Position numbers and translations under genes: made by a program
Shown here: in pieces, positions 11,721 to 21,421 of the stretch
Layout of the letters: each line of letters starts with the position of its first letter
Numbering within the stretch: the stretch's first letter is position 1
Assembly: GCA_039720395.1 (NCBI GenBank)
Contig: CM077831.1
Span: forward strand, 32,709,067-32,773,066
Origin: Liquidambar formosana
Lineage: Eukaryota; Streptophyta; Magnoliopsida; Saxifragales; Altingiaceae
Direction: 5' to 3'
Length of the DNA stretch: 64,000 nucleotides
Notes under the pieces: generated by a model
The model's input: the letters and a program-made list of their open reading frames with translations, nothing else
The model's database searches: none
Told to the model about the DNA's origin: nothing

Positions 11721-12255
11721 CTATAACCTTAGGGTATCTAAAAAATGAACAAAAGATGGATTGCAAACATTAGAAAAGCTAGAAGACCGCCAAAAAAGGC
11801 TCTTGACAAGGAGAGACTTAAGATCAATAGTAGATGATTCCTTCCTATCAAAAGTACGTGAGTTCCTCTCTTTCCAAAGGAACCAAAAAAGAGCGTGAGG
11901 GGCCATAATCCGAAGGGCCTTAGCTTCCTTGCGAACCGCCTTACTATGAAAACCTAAAAGAAAATCATACGTAGATGAAGGCAATACCCAATGAATCCCA
12001 AAAAGAGAAAAGAAAAGAGACCATTAGCTCCAAGCCACTTGACAATGGATGAAAAGATGATCAACCGTTTTTGCCGCTTCTTTACATAAAATGCATTTAT
12101 TAGTCATAATCCAACCTCTTCTGATCAAGTGATCCATAGTCAAGCACTTATCTCTAGCCACCAACCAAGTAGAGAATCAACTTTGGAAGGGACCAAAGCA
12201 ATCCAAATTCTTTTAGTTGGAAGGAAAGAAACTCCTATAGAGTTCAAAAAACACA
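11721..12255 (-). pseudogene. Decayed LINE (non-LTR retrotransposon) 3' fragment: zf-RVT domain
   Basis: On the minus strand the translation runs GVSFLPTKRIWIALVPSKVD, a one-base frameshift, FSTWLVARDKCLTMDHLIRR, GWIMTNKCILCKEAAKTVDH, then LFIHCQVAWS and an in-frame stop. It continues as APHALFWFLWKERNSRTFDR to the end at 11721. The order W..L.P.KV..F.W, RGW......C.LC....E...HLF..C and WKERN.R.F is that of the zinc-binding reverse-transcriptase C-terminal domain of plant LINEs. The frameshift near 12172 and the stop near 12025 show it is dead. Only the 3' part is present. Confidence 0.85.
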
Positions 12256-12272
12256 TTCTTTTTTTTATTTTA

Positions 12273-12498
12273 TACTTCCTTCGTCCCACAAAGATAGGCC
12301 AAGTTTGACAAAACACGCAGTTTAAGAAAAATCATCATTACATTGACTTTTCACTTTTTAAACTCTATTTTTCCAAAATTACCCTCTCTTTGTGGGAAAG
12401 TTCAAAAATATTATGATTTGACTTTTCAAAGTGGACAAACATTTTGGGACAAAAAAAGTAGCAAAAATGGCCTATCTTTGTGGGACAGAGGGGTTGTA
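12273..12498. mobile_element. Stowaway-like (Tc1/mariner) MITE, ~225 bp
   Basis: The left end reads CTTCCTTCGTCCCACAAAGA and the inverted right end reads CCCTCTGTCCCACAAAGA. Both continue with TAGGCCA, giving terminal inverted repeats of about 28 bp inside TA dinucleotides. 'CTCCCTCCGTCCC' ends and a TA target are the Stowaway signature. The element is AT-rich and non-coding and lies just upstream of the LINE fragment. Confidence 0.85.
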
Positions 12499-13347
12499 AA
12501 TTTGGAATTTGGTGCTAAGTAAGAGCTTTTGGTTTAATTAGTTCATAAAATCAATTTATGAATGACTTGATATAATAGGTTGGATTTATTGGAGGGGATG
12601 TAAAAATCTTTTCTAGTTTTTCATAATAATGTAATATTTATTGAAAAAAAAAAATGTAATATTTATTAGACAACGGACAAATTTCTTAGTTAACCAAGGG
12701 ATTTTTCTTCATTTTTTAAATCTTTAATCAAAATTTTGGTCATTTTTTAGATCCATTTCCTTTTTCAGTTAGATATGGTATGTTTTTAGTCAGTTTGTCA
12801 ACAATTTGCATGTATGATAATAAAATAATTTCTTACACTATTACCAAATGCCATGCAATTATTGTTTGTCGTGATGATTTGGTACTTCTATTTAATATTC
12901 ATACATTTGTTGTTTAGATAAAAACTGTTTTGTTCTATGGTTCCTCGAGTTTTGTTATGCACTGGCACCTTCCTTTGGATTATTCTGTTATCTTCATATC
13001 CATGTGGGTGATCAGCCTTTGGAGTATAATCAATTGATCACTTTTTGAGGCTTATCTTTTCATCTGAAGAAGTTTTGTTTGTTTACCCAAGTCTTTACAA
13101 ACTTCTTTAGTCATGTTTTCCTGGAATGTTTAAATTTTTGGCTGACCAAAGTTGACCCTTGAAACGAAATGTTAAATCTTGTTTATTTTTGTGGGATGGC
13201 CATTTATTAAGAAGCATGGACACCAACATGTGACATAGTTATGACACAACTCGGAAACATTGACACATCAAATTCTCAAAATTGAGGATATGGGATGGTG
13301 GGATGTGACATTAATAAATTATACATTTTTATACATAAAATTAGGGC

Positions 13348-13690
13348 ACCAATGGTTAGCCATTTCTCTAGCTAAAGCTAAATTTAAGCTCAATCTTAAA
13401 AAGATGTTGCTCCAATGGTTAGCCATTCTTGTAGCTAATTTTCTCTTTGAGCCAAATCTTGAGCTATATATTTGGCTTTGAGACAAATTTAGCCAGAGGT
13501 TGTGTGGTCTAGATTTTTCCATGTGTACGTATGAATGAGGATCTACTTCTCTTCCTTTCACTCGAATTTAGCATTGGCTTTTGCACCATTGGATTTGGTC
13601 TAGCAAAATTTTAGCTTTTTAGTACTATAGCGAGGTAAATATAGCTCTGGCTTCTTCAAAATAGCTATCACCAGTGGAGTTGCTCTTAAT
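13348..13690. mobile_element. MITE-like element with imperfect inverted ends and an internal repeat
   Basis: The left end 'TTAGGGCACCAATGGTTAGCC' and the inverted right end 'TTAAGAGCAACTCCACTGGTGATAGC' match imperfectly. Both resemble the common plant ends of the type GAGCAxCTCCAATGG. The left-end phrase 'CCAATGGTTAGCCATT' is repeated inside at about 13411, so the element is either nested or internally duplicated. No coding capacity. Confidence 0.5.
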
Positions 13691-14570
13691 TAAATCATGT
13701 ATTATCACATGCGTCATCTAAGAAATGTATAAAGTGTTATAGTTTCTTGGAGGACCGAAACAAAACCTACAAGGAATCTTGAAACTCCATGGTTGTGCAT
13801 TTTGACAAAATTGTTTCAGTGAATGTTTGTGTGTCGTCTAGTCGGAGAGAGGCATTTAAAAATAGATTACTGTGCCATTAGTAATTTTGTGAACCAAATG
13901 TACTCGGGGTTTTAGATTTATTTCTAGTTTTCCATTTTTTTTTTTTTTATAAAGTTGTTCCTCACATTTGATTCTAATATTACTTTTGATTTTACTTAAA
14001 ATTCTCAGAAAGAAAGTTCTAAAGCGCTATATAGTTTTTTCTTTTTTTTAAAAAAAAAAATAAGATTCTAAATCTGTATAGCATGAAACTATGAATTGGA
14101 TCCCAGATGTCCAACTTTTATGACTTTATAAGTTGATGTGGTAACCTTAATTTCAAGTTGGATGTTCATGTGGTATATGGATTATAGTGCTATATCGTTT
14201 ATAAGATATTCTATTTGAAATTTATGTTTTGGATACTCGATTGTTCATGTACTTAAAAAAATACTTTATGTATCATCAGATAGACTAGTTTCAATCTATG
14301 TTAGCATCTTCAATCCTGTTCCACACTTATATATCTTAACAATGGCAAACATATAGGTCGAAAAAATATTCAACTAATCATTTACTAGGCTTATCTTATT
14401 AAAAATTAGGCATTATTTTATGTTTTTTTAAGTGTTTCCTAATCTTTTCGTTGTTTTTGACTTTTTTTTATTTTATTTCCAAAATGTTTATGTTTCTTGG
14501 CCAACCAAAATGGCCATCCCATACTTATCACCTCTCACCCCCCCTGCCCCCGAAAAAAAAAAAAAACAAA

Positions 14571-14796
14571 AACGGCCATTTGAAATGAAATTTAATACTG
14601 CGGATTTGAATTACCTTCCTTATTAAAATCTGTAGTTTTGGATATTTATAGAATTAATGGCTCACTTTTATGAATTACCTTCTAAGCCAACCAAAACGGC
14701 CACCTGAAATAAAATTTAATTCCTTGGATATGAAATACCTTCCTAATTAAAATCTGTAGTTTTGGAGATTTATAGAATTAATAGCTCACTTTTATT
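14571..14796 (+). repeat. Tandem duplication, period ~124 bp, two copies
   Basis: 'AACGGCCA(T/C)(T/C)TGAAAT' through 'AATCTGTAGTTTTGGA(T/G)ATT' and 'TATAGAATTAAT(G/A)GCTCAC' occurs at 14571-14694 and again from 14695. The copies are close to 90% alike by eye. Confidence 0.8.
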
Positions 14797-15268
14797 TAGT
14801 AATTTGGACTTTGTGGCAGCCATAATTATAGGGCAACCTGTTTGCCCAGATTCTTTTTTTCGTTTATTAATATCATGTGTCCTGTTTGGGTTAGTGATAA
14901 TAAGATGTAGCTTAGGTGTAGTGAGCTCAAGCATGTGTCGGATATCAATTGGCTCAAAGTAAGAAAGGTCAAAGGGGTGAGGAACTATAGTTTGACATTG
15001 TGAAGTTAATCGTATCCATTCTTGACACGTCCATGAGCTTAAGTGCATGGGCCCTTTTGTTAACCTTTCTCTTCTTAATTGCGTTGGATACACCTTTTCT
15101 TTCTGAATATGGTAGTAAATTAATGAAGAAACCACCCCCACTCTTCCTCAACCTTAAAAGGAGACCACAAGCGTTAGTATGAACATCATTTCTGACTGCA
15201 AGAGTCCCTTCACAACCATCTCTTCCATTTTTCTTAGATAGAGTAACCAAATAGTTGTCTCTTCCTTG

Positions 15269-16591
15269 ATGGATGACCTACAGAGAAATCTTCCTCCACA
15301 ATGCAACGAAGAATGGTTTGACAGGCTCCTCCCATTTGGAAAAGAGTTTGAGCTTCCGAATATCTCTAACTGGACTGAGACCAGCGACGGCATGTTTATC
15401 TCGCAATACCAACTACTTGATACTCTGCCTACGCTGGAGAATGCTTTTGTGTTCGACATGAACGATCCATCCAGTGCTGGAAATCAATCGGCTTCTTTTC
15501 CAGTAATTGAAATGGTACCTTCTTTTTCCACCTCTATCCCAATGGTTGATCAACGAGTGCATGTTTTTAGCTCTTCTAGTAATTCTTCTGTTGATAGCTT
15601 TGTCAACTCATCTAGATTTGGTTCAAATTTCTACTTCCCTAGAAAAATCCAATCAACCCATGTTCCGACTCCACCGAACAGATCTTTGTTTTACCGTAAT
15701 GGTTCCAATGCAAGCAACTCTGCCTTCAATCATCGCTCTGGATGTACATCTTTTATTGGGTCTAGTGGCTCTCTTTCTTTGAGAAACGAGCAAATCAGAT
15801 CTTCTAGCTTTGCTTACTCACCACTCCCTGTCCCAAATGGCTGTCTGACTATGAGGAATCAGTCAGATCTTATTCCTGCCATGACTACTGCCCCTCATAT
15901 TAGTGCAAATGAATCATCCATACAAAATTCTTCATTTCTTCAAAATACCGGCCATATAACAAGGATGAAATCAAATATCTCCAATCCAATGAGAAACGAA
16001 GTTGAAAACCTGACCCACACAAATTCGTCTAATTGTAGTGATTCATTAAGGAATCAGCACGCTTTTGTTCCTAGCTCATTGCAGGTTGGTCAGAGCTCAT
16101 ATCTTATATCTGGTGTGAATTGCGATGAATGTTACAAATGTAGCAAATGTGGGGCTCAATTCCCTACCTTTCATGCCTTAGGAGGGCATATGAGTGCACA
16201 TTCAAAAGCAAGGAAAAGGGAGGCACAAATGATCTGCCAATTCCATCCGTCTTGTGCGGGGGCATCACTTGTCCCACTTGTGGTAGGGGATGGCTCAGGA
16301 TCAGGTATGTCCAATTCAACAAGTGGGGTTATGAATAAGAAATTTGAAGGGTTAAACTCTCTCAACGAGGTGAAGGATAGGTTATTAAGCCCTTCAGCAG
16401 AGGACATTGGCCAGGAGGATATTTCATCATTGGAAGATATTGTGAAGACATGCTCTTCTATGCTACGCAAGAGATCTAGGGAAGATGTTTTTCCATCACA
16501 TGAAATAATGGAGAAGGGCTTGTCTCCACTGCACAAGGTTGTGAAAAAAGAATCTTCTTCACTTGATGAGATTGGAAAAAAAGGACTTTAG
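15269..16591 (+). CDS. Plant C2H2 zinc-finger protein with a single HALGGH finger
   Basis: The frame runs from the ATG at 15269 to TAG at 16589-16591 and encodes 440 residues. The only recognisable domain is one C2H2 finger, CSKCGAQFPTFHALGGHMSAH, with C291, C294, H307 and H311 (C-x2-C-x12-H-x3-H). It carries HALGGH where the plant consensus is QALGGH, so it belongs to the plant-specific 'EPF/ZAT' finger class, which binds DNA and usually regulates transcription in the nucleus. The basic stretch HSKARKRE follows the finger. The rest is low-complexity, rich in Ser and Asn, with recurring [LM]RN[EQ] motifs before the finger. The C-terminus (EDISSLEDIVKTCSSMLRKR, then LHKVVKKESSSLDEIGKKG) is acidic-basic and repeat-like. 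I do not recognise the protein itself. An upstream coding exon cannot be excluded. A donor-like GTGAGT at about 16802 suggests a 3' UTR intron. Confidence 0.8.
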   Translation: MDDLQRNLPPQCNEEWFDRLLPFGKEFELPNISNWTETSDGMFISQYQLLDTLPTLENAFVFDMNDPSSAGNQSASFPVIEMVPSFSTSIPMVDQRVHVFSSSSNSSVDSFVNSSRFGSNFYFPRKIQSTHVPTPPNRSLFYRNGSNASNSAFNHRSGCTSFIGSSGSLSLRNEQIRSSSFAYSPLPVPNGCLTMRNQSDLIPAMTTAPHISANESSIQNSSFLQNTGHITRMKSNISNPMRNEVENLTHTNSSNCSDSLRNQHAFVPSSLQVGQSSYLISGVNCDECYKCSKCGAQFPTFHALGGHMSAHSKARKREAQMICQFHPSCAGASLVPLVVGDGSGSGMSNSTSGVMNKKFEGLNSLNEVKDRLLSPSAEDIGQEDISSLEDIVKTCSSMLRKRSREDVFPSHEIMEKGLSPLHKVVKKESSSLDEIGKKGL

Positions 16592-18029
16592 TGTGCATTC
16601 AATGGTAATCCTCCTAAATGAATGTTGTATGGGAGTAACAAATTTCCCCATGAAATGTATATTATCCAAAAACAATTTTGGTTGAAGTTTAAAATGTTGG
16701 AAATTCTTGCTACAAAATTACTGTCAAATTGATCAGTTGGAGGAAAGGATGCACCTAATGTTGTGACTTGCACAACCAGCTGAAGAATCAAGAAAGAAGA
16801 GGGTGAGTGCTAAAAAACTTGAGTGAATATGCTTTTCTTTGGCCTTTTAACTTTGTCTTTCCTGGTTTGTAGATTAGGTTTAGAATGATATGATCCTTCA
16901 TACCAAGTTTTATGTTGAGTGACATTTCGTAGCTTGGTCTGATTGTGCCTTTTTTTCCCCATTGGTTGGATTTTTCTTTTGTTCTATTTAGTATGAATAG
17001 ATTACCTTTTTGTTTTGGTGGGTGTGAACAGAAACTGAAGTGACCTGGTATTTGGTAAATCTTGATTTTATTTACTATTATTTGTAGTGTAAAGTAAAAA
17101 TTATTGATTCAATTATACTCAAAAGATTTATCACAACAATCTCAGATTTATGATCCTAAAGAAGAATGTATTATTAGCTCGATCGGGGCTAAATTCATAA
17201 TGCTTGAATTTGAAAGGTTGAATTTCCCAAATAAATAAACATTAAAACAAAAAGGTACTGTGAAGCTTTACTTTGCTTTCATACTATACGGACATTTAGT
17301 TGTGTACCTATAGTGGCCAGCTCCCTTTTGTTAATTATAAAGTGGTTGTGCAGTACCTAAGGAGCAATGCCAGAATTTTATAGAGGTTCTTTTTATAGTT
17401 TTAGGCAAATAATGAGTTTTTATGTTATTGCAATGTTATTATGATTAGCTTAACATTTCTTTTATTTTTTATTTTTTTAATTATGATATTTATGCCCAAT
17501 TCTATTCACAAGTGCATGAAATGTTTGGTTTCGGCTAACCTAAAATGGAACCTATTAAGACTAGTGAAATTCCAGAGTAATTTGCAATTTTGCGGGATCT
17601 CATTCTGTTTCAAGAAGGCCTAGTTTTTATTTTATAAAATTGTTTAAAATACAATAGCTTCTTGTTTGATTCAGTAAAGAGGAACTCATGCTTCATTCCA
17701 AATTTTCAAGTCATTCTGATACTTCGATTCACATATATAGATTTGAAGTCAAGTCTATGGATTTAAACATTGGTATCACATCATGTAAGAGCATGTGCAT
17801 GATTCGTTCTAATCTTGTATAGCTGGATGGTTATGATTTTGTTATGTTCTATACTAGAAAATTCTACTTGGAATGTATTTTGCAGTGTTTGCTTAGGAAC
17901 TATGGTATAAGTAATAATTAATTTCACATTATTAATGCACCTTTAATCATGCAACTTAAATCTATCCACATGTTTTCAGTTGTTAAGAAGTGTTAGTCAT
18001 TATGTAGACAACCTTTTTTATTCCCTTTT

Positions 18030-18110
18030 CTGGTCAATGACAATAATTGAACTCCTAAACCCCACACTGCTGTGCCATACCTGCACCACTGTGCTACAAT
18101 GGCTTTGGCT
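18030..18110 (-). mobile_element. tRNA-derived SINE head (fragment)
   Basis: On the minus strand 'TAGCACAGTGGTGCAGG' matches a pol III A box. About 35 bases on, 'GGTTTAGGAGTTCAATTATT' matches a B box. Only the tRNA-like head is clear; no tail or target duplication was found. Confidence 0.45.
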
Positions 18111-18609
18111 ATTTGGACAGCTTTCTATGAACAGCATAATCTTCAATTAATTGTTTATTAGACATATTTTTGCATTCAAATTGGTCATGTTTTATGTTTA
18201 TTAGTGTCTCCATGCATTTCAATATTTTAATTTTACAAAGTTTTCGTTTGCTTCTGAGTAAAGGTAAGGGACTAGAACTTGAATAACAAGGAGTTAGTTG
18301 CACAAATGTTTCCGTCTTTGGGCCTACTGAAATTACATACCAAAAGAGATCTCGGTCTAAGGAATAAATATCTTATGTATATATGACATTATTATTTGTA
18401 CACATTGAATTTCAAGTGGCCAAATCTTAAAAAACGGTCTAGTCATATATGGAGTGTTAGTGTTGAATCAACTACTTTAGTTATTAGGATACCATTGCCA
18501 AATTTGATAATCATTAACACATGGATGGCATATAGATAAGTTGCCCAAATTTAGATATAGCTATTTTTGTTGTAGGTTTACAATTATATCATTTATCAAT
18601 TTGCCCATA

Positions 18610-18814
18610 TAATAACCCCAAGGGGTAGCTCAGTTGGCAAGGGATCCCGCTTCAAGAAGCAAAGGTCCTGAGTTCAACTTTTGCTAAACCAGTTGGGGCC
18701 ACCCACACAAGGTTCCATGGTTCTCATGGGCCTTGGACTTACCTGGTCCATATGGGCTGTGGGGTCTTATATGGGTCCGAGTTATGCCTGAAGGGCATCC
18801 TTGTTATCAAAATA
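18610..18814 (+). mobile_element. tRNA-derived SINE with 10-bp target-site duplication
   Basis: The head reads AGGGGTAGCTCAGTTGGCAA (A box TAGCTCAGTTGG at 18626-18637) and then GGTCCTGAGTTCAACTTTTG (B box around 18664-18680), as in a tRNA. A tRNA-unrelated body follows and ends in an A/T-rich tail (GTTATCAAAATA). The direct repeat TTTGCCCATA flanks it at 18600-18609 and 18815-18824. This is a full-length insertion of about 205 bp. It is not a functional tRNA gene, because the acceptor-stem halves do not pair and the body continues past the tRNA-like part. Confidence 0.85.
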
Positions 18815-20527
18815 TTTGCCCATACAAGACTGAAACTTTTCTGGTGTAAATCTCATAAATTACTTTAAATTATGAAATAAAATAGCTTTTCAAGGGTATA
18901 TCTCTAGAAAAGATTTTTTTGGTTTGTAGCATGAAGTTGCTTGTTCTCCATTCTTTATGACATTGAGGGAATGATTTCAGGACACTGTCCAGTAAAACTA
19001 GCTGTTGATTTTAATAATGGTTGGTTAAAATGCTTAAATGTTATCAGGGAAACTGCTCATATTTCATGGTGATCAATTTACACATATATTAGAAACACCA
19101 TGAGGTTTTATAAATGTTGGGAAGTCCTACATCTCACATTGTCTAACTATTGAGCTTGCTACGGCTTCATATACCTGTTTGGGTCCTCCATTGAATATCT
19201 TGGACCTTTAGGTTGGAAACTTAACAATAACTTCACATATTTTTATTTTCCAATCAAATGATGTTAGTTCCCATTTTTCCGCTGTGTGGTCTCTTTTGAT
19301 AGGTTATTGATTGAATTAGAGCACTAACTGTAGAGAGGTTTAACCTATAAAAACTGTCATGTAAAGTTTTAATGACCTTTGTGAAAGTTTACCAACATTT
19401 TCAATAACAGATTTGTGCCAACTTTAGGGTAATATTAAATTATCAACACAGTAATTCAACAACAATGTGCAGCGCTACATGTGTAAGTTTTGCCCCCATA
19501 TTGCATATTTTGAACTTGTAGTGTGACCACACCTTCTATGTTTGTAGAATATTAACCATACATTATAGTCCCCATTAATATTTTTTTAAAAATATTTTTT
19601 TAAAAAAGGGTGTGGACCCCCTTAGCTCTTTATTTTCTTTAGTTTTATTTTTTGAAAAGAATCTCTTAGTGCTTTATGGAATTATACAACGTGAGTTGCC
19701 TCGGATATTTTTTTGTCAAAGTTTGAGAAGTATGAATTTTGAGAAGAAACCAAAAGATTGCTGGCTTAGCTTTAATCATCTGAGGCCATCTAGCCGTGCT
19801 TGCTTAATGTTCAGTATTGGCATGGTTGACTTAGGTGAGTGTAGCCCAGGTTAGAACAGGCTTGAGAAGTTCTAAACAGACTGGACCATATAGATGTCTT
19901 GAATTGGGAAATCATAAATTGTGCAAACAGTTTCAGTTTTATGCTTCCAATTTGTTATTGGCATGGATGATATTTGAGGAAGTTTGTGTTTGCAAGCTGT
20001 CACTTGTATTCCTTTTTCAATTTAGATGCTGATAGATTGTACATCGTACATTCTCCTTGTAATACTTATGATCTTTCTTACTAATTAGCCAGTAAGGCAA
20101 TCAAGACAATAAGTGTTAGAAAGCTCTTGGTTGCATCCCTTTTGCTTCTCTTTTTAAAAAATTAATAAAAATTTATTATCTAAATGAATGGAGTTTCAGA
20201 ATTTCTTTCTTATTTGTTATAAAGAAAGTGAAAGAAAAGAGAGAGGGTGGGTTGGGGGATGATGATGTTGGCTCTGTGATTACGTTTTTTTTTCTGTAGA
20301 CTATGATACCAGTTTACCACTTCTAAAATTGTGAAAGTGTAATTTCTTTTGAATGTTTATCATTTGGTGATGCTTAGAGGTAAATATTGTTGCAAAAAGC
20401 CTCTAAATGTGACACCAAGTCTCTAATATTCTAGGTTTTGCAGTGGAGAAATACCATGAACTAGAATTGTCTCAACTTGTAGATGACTAGCGGATGAAAC
20501 ACACACAGTGCGTGAGCAGTGCAGCTG

Positions 20528-20552
20528 TAGTGGTGGTGGTGGTGGTGGTGGT
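20528..20552 (+). repeat. (GGT)n microsatellite
   Basis: About eight GGT/GTG repeats lie in a wider GGTGG-rich stretch that reaches to about 20660. Confidence 0.85.
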
Positions 20553-20780
20553 GACCGTGGAACAGGTGGAGGTGCCGGTGTAGTGGTTGGGGCACGATGG
20601 TGGTGGCAGTGGCAATGGCAATGGTGAGGGCTAGCAGTTGTATGGTGGTGTGAGTGGGTAATGGAGTTATTTTCCTCATGGGGAAGGGGATGGGGTTTAT
20701 ATTGTGATGGTGTTGATTAGTTTGTATTATTATTGGAAAGCCGAAGGCTTAATAAAACATTGTAGAGTATGTCCAATCTT

Positions 20781-21421
20781 TATAGAGAAATGAATATACC
20801 TTACAGATTAGAGTTTTATTTTGATGAGATTTTTGAGCTAGCTTAATAGTACTCTGTATCTTGCTTTATATGTGTTAATCATCATTGCTTTATATTATTA
20901 TTTAACCATCACTATAATTGCAAAATTGTAATCTATCTTTCTTGTGGGATGTATACTTGATGCTGATCACTAGATACCGGACAGGACCTTCACCATATGA
21001 AGTCTCATTAATCTAGTTTAGGCCTGCCACTAGAGGTTAGTTTTTGGGGTTGAGATTTGGTTTCCACATCCAGCAGCCCAAAATGAAATTATCACATGGA
21101 TGACCAAGTGCCCTTAGGCCATATCCAACTATTTGGACCAAAATCAACTTGCATTGCAATAATCAAGACCAATAATAATAAACCCTTCCGTTTTAATAAA
21201 CATTGAAAAACATCTGTTTTCACATTCACAAATGTAAGCATAGACTTTCTACGGGCCACCACATCAGTCAAAAAATTTTATTTTTTTTATATTTAAAAAA
21301 TGCTCTACATCATCTATCATATGAGTTGATGCAAGTATCATATTCCTTTCTATAATAAAATAGCATAGATAGCAATAATAAAATTTACGCTAACCAAGCA
21401 TCATTAAATTGAACTAAGTCA
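20781..21421. other. Intergenic, nothing recognised
   Basis: AT-rich sequence without conserved frames, inverted ends or tandem repeats that I could identify. Confidence 0.5.

Larger units (their letters stand above)
12500..15268. other. Intergenic/upstream region of the zinc-finger gene, with repeats
   Basis: No conserved coding sequence is seen. It contains a MITE-like block at about 13348-13690, a tandem duplication at 14571-14796 and homopolymer runs (A and T near 14040 and 14550). The 3' few hundred bases should hold the promoter and leader of the gene starting at 15269, but I cannot place a TATA box with confidence. Confidence 0.5.
16592..20780 (+). other. 3' UTR/introns of the zinc-finger gene or intergenic; no second gene recognised
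   Basis: No conserved protein is seen. A strong donor at about 16802 and a GC-richer, transcribed-looking block at 20440-20760 (with a GGT run at about 20530-20552 and AATAAA at about 20751) could mark 3' UTR exons of the zinc-finger gene or a separate non-coding transcript. SINE-like elements lie at 18030-18110 and 18610-18814. The minus frame at 20461-20679 is a His/Thr low-complexity shadow of the GGT repeat. Confidence 0.4.

Noticed and set aside
18610..18690. Possible tRNA gene (TAGCTCAGTTGG and GAGTTCAA motifs)
   Set aside because: The acceptor stem does not close, the sequence continues as a SINE body, and a 10-bp target duplication brackets the whole unit.
20461..20679. His-rich small protein on the minus strand
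   Set aside because: It is produced by the GGT microsatellite; no conserved flanking sequence.
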